From the NCBI GenBank assembly GCA_014378715.1, contig JACMNE010000019.1:1-34638 (forward strand): DNA of 34,638 bases, given 5' to 3'. Below are positions 1-6,339 of this stretch, piece by piece. The stretch's first letter is position 1. Each line of letters starts with the position of its first letter. A program made the position numbers and the translations under genes. The notes under the pieces were generated by a model. The model was given only the letters and a program-made list of their open reading frames with translations, did not search any database and had not been told where the DNA came from. The DNA comes from Microbacteriaceae bacterium (lineage in GTDB: Bacteria > Actinomycetota > Actinomycetes > Actinomycetales > Microbacteriaceae).

Positions 1-1212
1 CAACTGCCGGGCCCCACACGCCTGAATCAACTCCACCGCCTCCGCCTTGAGCAGCACCGGGTCCAGGGTCGGATCGATCTCCCCCAACCCCCGCTGGATC
101 GCATCCGCGACCGGCACCGAGAGACGCCCCACCGACACCGCCTCAGCAATCGGCGCCCGCCACGACACCCCTGTGGGACCACCCACACCCGGAGCACCGC
201 TGACATCGCTGCCCGACCCGGCTTCCGCACCGCCGGCACCAGCGGCACTCGGGTCGTCGAGCCCGCCACCAGATCCGGGACCGCCGCTGCCGACACCACC
301 GACACCATTGTCGGACGGAGCACTAATCCCACCAGCCCCACACCCACCAACCCCATTGCTGCCAGCCCCATTGCTGCCATCACCATTGCTGCCATCACCA
401 TTGCCAGCACTCTCGCCGCCATTGGTTCCACCAGTGTCAACGCCGCCGTCGCTACCCGCAGCGCCGGGCCAGCCACTCGAGCCCAGCCCACCGTCGACTC
501 CGTGCCCACCGGCCCCGCCCGGCCCACCGGCCTCGCCCATTTCACCGGCCACGCCCGGACCGCCGTTTGCGGTCAGTTCGGCGTCCGCCTCCGCGTTCGC
601 CAACAGGGTGCCGACCTTGACCAGCTTCGTGGCCTCCGACCAGGTGCAGCCCAGCTCGGACTGCAGGAACCGTTCCGTGGAGGTGTGTCCGGCGGTGATC
701 GCCATCCCCGCATAACCCAGCTCGGGGCGGGAGTGGTGATCGACGCTCGCCGCGACCCATGCCGCCAGAGTGTCGGTGGCCTGGGTGAGAATGGCGACCT
801 GATGAACCGCCTCGACAATCGCGACCGACTCCAACCGGTCGAAGTCCAACGCACACGACCCCAACACCGCCAACACATCCAACGCCTCCCGCCCCACAAC
901 CACCGGCACCACAGGCACCACAGGCACCACAGGCACCACAGGCACCACCGGTGTCTGCGGGGGCAGAGGGGCCTGCGGCGAGGACTCAAGCGCGGGCGAC
1001 GCGAGTGGCGATCCAAGCACCTCGGGCTCGTCCGGCCCATCGAATCGCACCCGCGACCGGACCCCGCGCGGCAACAGGTCACGCTCCCCCGACCGCTCCC
1101 CGAGAGGCGCCCCCGCGCGTGCCCCGAGCGGCGCACCGAAGCCCACCCAGGGAACCGCCCCGCAAGGCGCCCCGTGAGGAGCCCCGTCCGTGCCGCTGGT
1201 CCATATCGTCAT
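1..1212 (-). CDS. DUF222 (13E12-type) protein, probable HNH endonuclease, 3' end outside window
   Basis: This frame is open from the ATG at 1212 to the window edge (404 codons, no stop), so the C-terminus, where an HNH nuclease motif normally lies in this family, is not visible. The DUF222 region starts near residue 110 (REALDVLAVLGSCALDF) and continues through SRPELGYAGMAITAGHTSTE, TWSEATKLVKVGTLLA and WRAPIAEAVSVGRLSVPVADAI. Between the last two blocks (about residues 216-346) is a long Gly/Ser/Asn/Ala-rich insertion that looks disordered. The N-terminus is also low complexity, with repeated GAP-type motifs and a PVV repeat near residues 88-102. DUF222/HNH proteins are multicopy and variable in actinobacteria, and their role is poorly known. 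An SOS-like box lies just upstream. The family call is firm; nuclease activity is inferred. Confidence 0.85.
   Translation of the reverse strand, partial: MTIWTSGTDGAPHGAPCGAVPWVGFGAPLGARAGAPLGERSGERDLLPRGVRSRVRFDGPDEPEVLGSPLASPALESSPQAPLPPQTPVVPVVPVVPVVPVVPVVVGREALDVLAVLGSCALDFDRLESVAIVEAVHQVAILTQATDTLAAWVAASVDHHSRPELGYAGMAITAGHTSTERFLQSELGCTWSEATKLVKVGTLLANAEADAELTANGGPGVAGEMGEAGGPGGAGGHGVDGGLGSSGWPGAAGSDGGVDTGGTNGGESAGNGDGSNGDGSNGAGSNGVGGCGAGGISAPSDNGVGGVGSGGPGSGGGLDDPSAAGAGGAEAGSGSDVSGAPGVGGPTGVSWRAPIAEAVSVGRLSVPVADAIQRGLGEIDPTLDPVLLKAEAVELIQACGARQL
907..951. repeat. 9-bp tandem repeat encoding Pro-Val-Val units
   Basis: Four perfect copies of caccacagg plus one variant (caccaccgg) lie in frame inside the DUF222 gene. 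On the minus strand each copy encodes Pro-Val-Val. Because the unit is nine bases, copy-number change would alter protein length without a frameshift. Confidence 0.9.
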
Positions 1213-1231
1213 AGCACGATTTTACCGCAAA

Positions 1232-1247
1232 TCGAACATACTTTCGA
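1232..1247 (-). promoter_or_regulatory. Putative LexA/SOS box upstream of the DUF222 gene
   Basis: TCGAACATACTTTCGA matches the actinobacterial LexA consensus TCGAAC-N4-GTTCGA with a single mismatch in the second half-site. It sits 20-35 bases upstream of the DUF222 ATG, where a repressor would block transcription. The flanking bases CGAACAT (1233-1239) and ATGTTTG (1248-1254) form a second, overlapping imperfect inverted repeat. Binding is inferred from the match and position only. Confidence 0.6.
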
Positions 1248-1261
1248 ATGTTTGACAAGGA

Positions 1262-1270
1262 TGTGGATAA
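1262..1270 (-). promoter_or_regulatory. Perfect DnaA-box sequence TTATCCACA
   Basis: The minus strand reads TTATCCACA exactly, the consensus high-affinity DnaA box. It is 15 bases from the SOS-like box in the upstream region of the DUF222 gene. The nine-mer is rare in DNA this GC-rich. A single box is not an origin, so a role in transcription or DnaA titration is only a possibility. Confidence 0.5.
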
Positions 1271-1467
1271 GAATTTTGAGTTGACCTGTGACTCACCATG
1301 ACGGGAATCCTGTCGTCCCACGGTTGCGCCGCCATGTCTGGGCGAATGCCCGGTTGGCGGCCTTCTTGGTCAGCGGCTGGATTGCGCGCCAGCACCCGGT
1401 GGTGATCTGCCGGCCTACCGAAGACCCGTCGGATGGATTTGCTCCCTCAGTTCGTGCGCGCCCTGGG

Positions 1468-1510
1468 CCAGGGTGAACGGGGAGTTGGCACAGATGTCCG
1501 TTCACCCTGG
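1468..1510. repeat. Perfect 13-bp inverted repeat with 17-base loop
   Basis: CCAGGGTGAACGG (1468-1480) and its exact reverse complement CCGTTCACCCTGG (1498-1510) are separated by 17 bases. The predicted stem is strong. There is no T-tract after either arm, so a classic intrinsic terminator is not supported. It could be a remnant of a mobile element end, a binding site or an RNA stem. Confidence 0.8.
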
Positions 1511-1650
1511 GGGTAGAAGCGCCGATTCGCCCCGCGGGGCCCGGACCCTTGCGAAATGGCGGGCGTGCATTCCGCAGGTCTCCGGGCACCCTGCGAAGCC
1601 ACTCGGCTCTCGGGCCCTGGATCGTACGGAGATGTGTCATCAGGACGCCA

Positions 1651-1690
1651 CTCGGGGCCGGCCGCCAGAACTCGGGGCCGGCCGCCGGGT
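1651..1690. repeat. 20-bp tandem duplication
   Basis: Two adjacent 20-base units share their first 16 bases (ctcggggccggccgcc), differing only in the last four. They lie in the non-coding gap. Confidence 0.85.
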
Positions 1691-1856
1691 CTCGCGACCA
1701 TGCATCTTGATGCACCTGAGTGCACGTGAACAAGGGATTGAAGCACGGTCACCTACCAAGTTCGGAGCGGTGTCAGCAGCACCGAGGGCGCGCAGCGCGA
1801 TCATCCGCTCGAATACAGTCCCACGCCAGACCCAGCGACGCACACCAAGCCAGCCC

Positions 1857-2897
1857 TCAGCGCGCCTCGCCCGTCAGGTACGCCCCGATCTGGTGCCGCG
1901 CCTCGGCAATGACCGCGATGTCGCTGATCGTCTCCGCATGCGACCGCAGGGGCGATTCGAGCAGTCCCCCATCGACAAAGGTCGCCAAGGCGGTCGCCTG
2001 GTAGCTGAGCCCCTCGTGCCCCTGCACCTCCGACTCGTCCACCCACGTCATCCCCGGCGCGCGGAACTCCGGCGGATACAGCGTGAGCCCCGACGGCACA
2101 AAGAACGCGCCGTGCACCTCGAGTAACCCCTCAGACCCGCCGATGGACGCGCGCGTCGGCGTCAGCACCTCGATCGACGACGTCAGCGTCGCCTGCGCCC
2201 CCGCCGTGTAGTCGAGGATCACAGTCGACGTGAGGTCGACGCCCGCCGGCGACAGCGACCCGCTGGCCCGAACGATAGTCGGCGCACCGAGCACCCCCGA
2301 CGCGAACGCGAAGGGGTAGATCCCCAAGTCGAGCAGCGCGCCACCGTCGTCCGGCGACATCAGCCGTTCCTGATGCGTCAGCTTCTGCCCGAAGTCGGCG
2401 AGCAACACCTCGATGTCGCCCAGCACCCCGTCCGCGAGCAGCTGGCGGATGATGTCCGACTGCGGCAGATACCGCGTCCACATTGCCTCCATGACCAGCA
2501 CTCCCGCCGCGGCGGCCGCCGCGACGAGGGTGCGGGCATCCGCTTCGGTGGTCGTGAAGGGCTTCTCGACCAGCACGTGCTTGCCTGCGGAGATCGCCAG
2601 CAGCGCGTGCTCAAGGTGCATCCGCGGCGGGGTGGCGACGTAGACCACGTCGATGTCGGCGGATGTCGCCAGCTGCCGGTAATCGCCAAACACGGCGTCG
2701 ATCCCGTGGGCCGCCGCGAAGGCCTCGCCCTTGCCCGGGGTGAGCGACGCGACGGCCGTGACGCGCTGGCGGGTGTGCTTGTGCACGGCGTCGACGAAAA
2801 TGTCGGCGATCCAGCCGGCGCCCACCACCCCCCAGCGCAGCGCGGGGGCCGCATCGATGTCGAGGATATGCGGGGTGGGAAAGCTCGTGGGCAGCAT
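1857..2897 (-). CDS. Gfo/Idh/MocA family NAD(P)-dependent oxidoreductase
   Basis: This 346-residue protein has the length and layout of the family: an N-terminal Rossmann fold with the dinucleotide motif GVVGAGWIA near residues 23-31, the DIDVVYVATPPRMHLEHA stretch, and the hallmark EKPF motif (AGKHVLVEKPF) near residue 110 that carries the conserved lysine. The C-terminal half contains the GGALLDLGIYPF segment typical of the substrate-binding domain. Members oxidise or reduce sugars, inositols or dihydrodiols; the substrate cannot be read from the sequence. The ATG start at 2897 leaves about 20 residues before the Rossmann strand. It is downstream of the Tad operon on the same strand but separated by a tandem repeat, so co-transcription is doubtful. 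Confidence 0.92.
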   Translation of the reverse strand: MLPTSFPTPHILDIDAAPALRWGVVGAGWIADIFVDAVHKHTRQRVTAVASLTPGKGEAFAAAHGIDAVFGDYRQLATSADIDVVYVATPPRMHLEHALLAISAGKHVLVEKPFTTTEADARTLVAAAAAAGVLVMEAMWTRYLPQSDIIRQLLADGVLGDIEVLLADFGQKLTHQERLMSPDDGGALLDLGIYPFAFASGVLGAPTIVRASGSLSPAGVDLTSTVILDYTAGAQATLTSSIEVLTPTRASIGGSEGLLEVHGAFFVPSGLTLYPPEFRAPGMTWVDESEVQGHEGLSYQATALATFVDGGLLESPLRSHAETISDIAVIAEARHQIGAYLTGEAR

Positions 2898-2917
2898 GCG
2901 TCACAGGCTATCGGCCC

Positions 2918-3007
2918 GCCCCGCATCACCCGAACGCCCCGCATCATCGGCCCGCCCCGCATCACCGGAACGCCCCGCGTCACCCGAGCCCACCGCATCA
3001 CCGGAAC
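2918..3007. repeat. 18-bp tandem repeat, five copies, across a gene 3' end
   Basis: Five consecutive 18-base units related to gccccgcatcaccggaac occupy 2918-2935, 2936-2953, 2954-2971, 2972-2989 and 2990-3007, with a few substitutions each. The last unit covers the stop codon and final codons of the TadG-like gene (2998-3444), and the array fills most of the space up to the start of the oxidoreductase gene. The copies look like iteration of the gene's own 3' end. Confidence 0.9.
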
Positions 3008-3444
3008 ACCGACCGCGCCACCGCCGTCACCTCGATCCGCACACCGTCGGGGACCAGGATCACCAGCACCGGCGGATGCCAGGTCGCCGCCAGGGTGACG
3101 GTCGCGCTGCGGCCGTCCGGCGAGCCGGCCTCGACGACGGAAAGCTCGTCGAACCCGGCGGACGCCTCGGACGCGGCGGTGCCCAGGTAGCCCGTCACGG
3201 CGGACGCGACATCCGCTGGCTGCAGGTGCGCCTCGAGACCGCCGGACGACCTCGTGACCGAGTCGAGCGAGAATCCCTCCGCCCCGGCGAGCGCCGCCCC
3301 GTCGGCGAGGGTGAACAGCCGCTTGCGCTCGAGGTAGAGCGAGGTCGCGCTCACGACGATGAGGATCAGCACAAGCGACAGAAACCCGTAGAAGATCGTC
3401 AGCGGCAGCGTCGAGCCCTCCTCGTTGCCGCGCAGCGCCCTCAT
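2998..3444 (-). CDS. TadG-like pseudopilin / Rv3654c-type Tad protein
   Basis: I place the start at the ATG at 3444, which overlaps the upstream TadE stop (ATGA), giving 148 residues. The frame is open further upstream, but that part only shadows the TadE gene. The N-terminus (RALRGNEEGSTLPLTIFYGFLS) carries a short basic leader, a Gly-Ser junction and a single hydrophobic helix; LADGAALAGAEGFSLD follows, typical of TadG-like proteins in which DxAALAGA follows the membrane segment. Unlike the two TadE proteins upstream, it lacks a Glu at position 5 after the Gly. It is the last gene of the Tad operon and probably a minor pilus component. The 18-bp repeat array runs through its 3' end. Confidence 0.8.
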   Translation of the reverse strand: MRALRGNEEGSTLPLTIFYGFLSLVLILIVVSATSLYLERKRLFTLADGAALAGAEGFSLDSVTRSSGGLEAHLQPADVASAVTGYLGTAASEASAGFDELSVVEAGSPDGRSATVTLAATWHPPVLVILVPDGVRIEVTAVARSVFR

Positions 3445-3935
3445 CCGGCACCCCGGAATCTCGACACCGGGCGCGTCGCGGTCGCCTCCATCTGCACCTC
3501 GAGCGGCACCGCGAGGTCGAGCACCTGCGGCACCAGCGGCAGCACCACCCCGATCCGCACCGTCACGCTCACCCAGCCCTGCCGCGCCAGACAATCGGTC
3601 GGCCTCGGCCTGCAGACGATCTCCAGAGCGGATGTCGCGGGGTCGACGCCGTAATCCGCCAGCGCCACGGCGACCGCGACCCGCGCCGACTCGCCCGCCG
3701 CGGCCTGGTCGTCCTCAGCGACGTAGACGCGGGCGGCCTGCCGCGCCGCGCCCTCGACGGCGAGCGCCCCACCCTGCACGGCGGCCATCACGAGCACCAG
3801 ATAAACCAGAGGAACCAGGAGGATCACGCCGGTGGTGATGAACTCCAGTGACGCCGAGCCCGCGTCATCCGCTGCCAGGCGGAGCAGCCGGTGGAACAGC
3901 CGACGAAGCTCAGTCGACCGTCTCGACCGCGGCAT
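3441..3935 (-). CDS. TadE-like pseudopilin
   Basis: This protein of about 164 residues belongs to the TadE/TadG family of Flp pilus pseudopilins. The start is taken at the ATG at 3935, nine bases after a GGAGG; a GTG at 3941 is in frame but too close to that site. A basic leader (PRSRRSTELRRLFHRLLRL) is followed by DDAGSASLEFITTGVILLVPLVYLVLVMAAVQ, in which the Gly and the Glu five residues later match a prepilin-peptidase site, and a single hydrophobic helix follows. The motif AARQAARVYV is typical of actinobacterial TadE proteins. The start overlaps the end of the previous pseudopilin gene by 26 bases, consistent with translational coupling. Confidence 0.87.
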   Translation of the reverse strand: MPRSRRSTELRRLFHRLLRLAADDAGSASLEFITTGVILLVPLVYLVLVMAAVQGGALAVEGAARQAARVYVAEDDQAAAGESARVAVAVALADYGVDPATSALEIVCRPRPTDCLARQGWVSVTVRIGVVLPLVPQVLDLAVPLEVQMEATATRPVSRFRGAG

Positions 3936-4293
3936 GGCCACTCACCTCCAGCAATCCGTTGGGGCCGAGGAGCCCGAGGAGGGGCAGCGGCGCGCGCACG
4001 GTGATCACGACGGCGCTGTGACCGAGATAGGTGTCGTAGTCGGCGCGCACGTCGTGGGCGAATGCGGGGCCGATCGCGACCGAGATGAGGTCGGTGGTGC
4101 GGGCGACCCCGTCGTTCAGGTCGTTATCGGCGAACGAGGCGAGCCGGGCACCCTCCGCCGCGGCGTCGAGCACGGTGTTGCGGATGTGCAGGACGAGCCC
4201 GAACTGCAGCACCGCGAGGGTGAGGACGGTGAGCAGCGCACCGACCATCACGAACTCCGCCGCGGCGGACCCGCGCTCATCTCGCCAGCGCAT
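3910..4293 (-). CDS. TadE-like pseudopilin
   Basis: This 127-residue protein begins MRWRDERGSAAAEFVMVGALLTVLTLAVLQFGL. The RG-SAAAEF junction places Glu at position 5 after the Gly, as required for prepilin-peptidase processing, and one hydrophobic helix follows. The LHIRNTVLDAAAEGARLAS stretch is the conserved TadE segment. It lies between the 65-aa pilin-position gene and the second TadE gene, with six bases to the former. It is likely a minor pilin or assembly factor of the Flp/Tad pilus at the membrane. Confidence 0.88.
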   Translation of the reverse strand: MRWRDERGSAAAEFVMVGALLTVLTLAVLQFGLVLHIRNTVLDAAAEGARLASFADNDLNDGVARTTDLISVAIGPAFAHDVRADYDTYLGHSAVVITVRAPLPLLGLLGPNGLLEVSGHAAVETVD

Positions 4294-4299
4294 GGTGGC

Positions 4300-4497
4300 T
4301 CAGAACCCCGTGACCCTCGCGATCGCCTGCTCGAACACGCCACTGAGGGCGGGGCCGGCGAGGGCCCAGATGACGATCACCAAACCTGCCGTCATCAAAG
4401 TGATCAAAACCCAGCCGGGCACATCGCCTCGCTCATCGCTGTGCAGGCGGGCGAGCCGGGCACGCACGGGCGGAACGATCTTCTGGAGCAGTGACAT
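4300..4497 (-). CDS. Small single-helix peptide in the Flp pilin position of the Tad operon
   Basis: This 65-residue protein starts at an ATG preceded by a good AAGGA site. It has a basic, hydrophilic N-terminus, then DERGDVPGWVLITLMTAGLVIVIWALAGPAL, a single membrane helix, and a short tail. The position directly after tadC is where actinobacterial Tad loci carry the Flp pilin (DUF4244-type) gene. However, the residues after the RG junction are DVPGW rather than the AEY-type motif of Flp pilins, so the usual Glu at position 5 is missing. It could be a divergent pilin or an accessory membrane peptide; the role is inferred from position and topology. Confidence 0.75.
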   Translation of the reverse strand: MSLLQKIVPPVRARLARLHSDERGDVPGWVLITLMTAGLVIVIWALAGPALSGVFEQAIARVTGF

Positions 4498-4522
4498 GAT
4501 GTTTCCTTCCTGGGGTGGGTGG

Positions 4523-5476
4523 TCAGAAGCCGAGCTGGAGCACGAAGATGCCGGGGAAGATCGCGAAGACGATGGTGGTGGGGAGGATCAGGAATACCAG
4601 AGGCACGAGCATCGCGACCTCCTTTTTGCCCGCTGTCTCGATCAGCCGGCGCTTGGCGTCGTCGCGGGCATCCTGCGCCTGGGCGCGCAGCACCTCGGCG
4701 AGCGGAGTACCCCGGTCGATGGCGCCGACGATCTGCTCGACAGCCCGGGAGAACGGGGGCAGGCGCAGGTCGTCGGACAGGGTGCGCAGCGACTCGGTGA
4801 ACGGCAGACCGGTGCCCACCGCCGCGATCATCACGGCCAGCTCCACGGCGAGCTCGCCGCTGCTCACCCGCACCACCCGGCGGATCGCATCGGGGATCCC
4901 CTCCCCCGCCGACAGACTCAGGGTGAGGAACTCGAGCACGGTCGGCAGCTCGGCGGTCATCCGGTCCAGGCGGGTGCGCGAGCGGTGCTGGAGCACCCGG
5001 TCGCAGAGCAGTACCCCGGCGACACCGCAGAGCAGCACGATCGCCAGCTGCGCGATCAGGGGCACCGCCTGCGCCCGCGTCGCCGCGAACGCCACGACCG
5101 TGCCGACCGCGGCCCCGACCAGGGCCCAGGCGAGCTGCCGGGACCGGAATCCCTCGACCGTGAGGGCCGAACCCGACTGCCGCAGGCGAAGTCGTACCGA
5201 CTCTGCTCCCCCGAGCACCCCGCCGAGCAGGCTGCTGAGGGCCGCCCGTGCCCGGTCGGCGAGCGGTCCGAGGATCGTGCCGACCACCGGCAGCGGGTTC
5301 ACGGTGCGGGTCGCGAGCAGCGCCCGCGCACCCGGGGAGATGTCGACGACATAGGGGGCGACCCGGAACAGCAGCCGGGGCCGGTTGAGGCGGGGGACGA
5401 GGCTGACGAGCGACCACAGGCCGATGCCCAGCATCGCGCCGAGGGCAATGGCGACCGCGGTGGCCTGCGGGATCAC
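4523..5476 (-). CDS. tadC: Tad pilus assembly inner-membrane protein TadC
   Basis: This 317-residue membrane protein carries a type II secretion F (GspF-like) domain. The segment ELPTVLEFLTLSLSAGEGIPDAIRRV, then TGLPFTESLRTLSDDLRLPPFSRAVEQIVGAIDRGTPLAEVLRAQAQD, is the conserved cytoplasmic helical domain, followed by KKEVAMLVPLVFLILPTTIVFAIFPGIFVL as the C-terminal membrane helices. The start is a GTG at 5476 that overlaps the tadB stop (GTGA) and has GAGG eight bases upstream; open frame further upstream only shadows tadB. TadB and TadC form the membrane platform on which the TadA ATPase drives pilus assembly. Confidence 0.92.
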   Translation of the reverse strand: MIPQATAVAIALGAMLGIGLWSLVSLVPRLNRPRLLFRVAPYVVDISPGARALLATRTVNPLPVVGTILGPLADRARAALSSLLGGVLGGAESVRLRLRQSGSALTVEGFRSRQLAWALVGAAVGTVVAFAATRAQAVPLIAQLAIVLLCGVAGVLLCDRVLQHRSRTRLDRMTAELPTVLEFLTLSLSAGEGIPDAIRRVVRVSSGELAVELAVMIAAVGTGLPFTESLRTLSDDLRLPPFSRAVEQIVGAIDRGTPLAEVLRAQAQDARDDAKRRLIETAGKKEVAMLVPLVFLILPTTIVFAIFPGIFVLQLGF

Positions 5477-6339
5477 CGGAACCACCTCTGCTCCTCGGGC
5501 AGGCGACCGATTCCGATCATGATGCGGTACGCGACCATCGTCACGACGAGTCCCCCGACGATGATCGCCATCCCGGTGGCGGAATTGTAAGCGGATGCTG
5601 CCTCCGGCCGCGTTGACAGCAGGAGCAGGATGATCCACGGCGCGGCCACCCCGAGCCGGGCCGCGTTGACCACCCACGACGCCCGCGCGACGACCTCGGA
5701 GCGGAGTGCCGCCTCCTGCCGGAGGTAGGCGGCGAGGTTGCGGAGCACCGTGGTGAGTTCGCTCCCGCCGACCTCCCGCGACATCCGCAGTATCTCGAGC
5801 ACCCGGTCGGCGACCGGGTCGGCCAGGCGGTCCTTGAGGTCGTCGATGCCGAGCGCGAAGTTGCCGGTCGCCCGGTAGAGCCGCTCGAAGGCCGTGAAGG
5901 CGTCCCGCACGGGCGGCGGCCCGACGAGAGAGAGCGTCGCCACGCTGTCGGGCAGCGAGAGCCCCGATCGCACGGCGGAGACGAGGTGGTCGACGAGGTC
6001 GGGCCAGATCGTGCGCTGCGATGCCCGCCGGGACCGCGCCCGCGCCGTGACCGCCACCGTCGGCGCCACACCGGAGCACACCCCGGCGGTCGCGGCGAGC
6101 GCCAGCACTGGGACGATCGCCAGGGTGATCGCCGCCGCCGCGATGCCGAGCACAACGGAGACGACGGCAAGCATCGGCACCGACACCTCGTGCAGCCCCG
6201 CCTGCGTGAGACGGTCGTGCAGGAACCGCACCGGGCGCGGTGACGGGCGAAGCGCAGCATCCGCTCGCCGGGGCCAGAGGAGGGGTGAGACGGCGAGGAT
6301 CAGGCCGAGGCCGAGCAGGCAGCCGAGCGCGGCGATCAC
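5473..6339 (-). CDS. tadB: Tad pilus assembly inner-membrane protein TadB
   Basis: The 288-residue protein has N-terminal membrane helices (IAALGCLLGLGLILAV; VPMLAVVSVVLGIAAAAITLAIVPVLAL), a GspF-type domain (WPDLVDHLVSAVRSGLSLPDSVATLS, then FERLYRATGNFALGIDDLKDRLADPVADRVLEILRMSREVGGSELTTVLRNLAAYLRQEAALR) and C-terminal helices. The GTG start at 6339 overlaps the tadA stop in a GTGA arrangement, so translation is likely coupled to tadA. It is the partner of TadC in the platform complex. Confidence 0.92.
   Translation of the reverse strand: MIAALGCLLGLGLILAVSPLLWPRRADAALRPSPRPVRFLHDRLTQAGLHEVSVPMLAVVSVVLGIAAAAITLAIVPVLALAATAGVCSGVAPTVAVTARARSRRASQRTIWPDLVDHLVSAVRSGLSLPDSVATLSLVGPPPVRDAFTAFERLYRATGNFALGIDDLKDRLADPVADRVLEILRMSREVGGSELTTVLRNLAAYLRQEAALRSEVVARASWVVNAARLGVAAPWIILLLLSTRPEAASAYNSATGMAIIVGGLVVTMVAYRIMIGIGRLPEEQRWFR

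Larger units (their letters stand above)
1213..1856. other. Gene-poor gap with inverted and tandem repeats
   Basis: About 640 bases separate the divergently read DUF222 promoter region from the 3' end of the oxidoreductase gene. Open frames exist on both strands (for example 1288-1476 plus, 1293-1733 minus), but none shows a recognisable domain or a convincing ribosome-binding site, and they overlap one another as expected for GC-rich non-coding DNA. The gap holds the DUF222 promoter elements (1232-1270), a 13-bp perfect inverted repeat (1468-1510) and a 20-bp tandem duplication (1651-1690). No transposase fragment or tRNA was recognised. Confidence 0.6.

Noticed and set aside
1252-1257. Plus-strand promoter with a perfect TTGACA
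   Set aside because: There is no suitable -10 hexamer at 16-18 bases and no gene downstream on that strand.
1262-1270. Replication origin
   Set aside because: Only one perfect DnaA box here and one 6 kb away; no dnaA, dnaN or AT-rich unwinding region, so not an origin.
1473-2126. 217-codon plus-strand open frame across the gap and the end of the oxidoreductase gene
   Set aside because: No ribosome site, no domain, overlaps an antisense real gene, and the amino-acid composition is shadow-like.
2918-3007. Possible CRISPR array
   Set aside because: The 18-bp units are directly adjacent with no spacers, and no cas genes are present, so it is a simple tandem repeat.
4085-5590. 501-codon plus-strand open frame opposite tadC and neighbours
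   Set aside because: Opposite strongly supported Tad genes; composition is that of a shadow frame with no recognisable motif.
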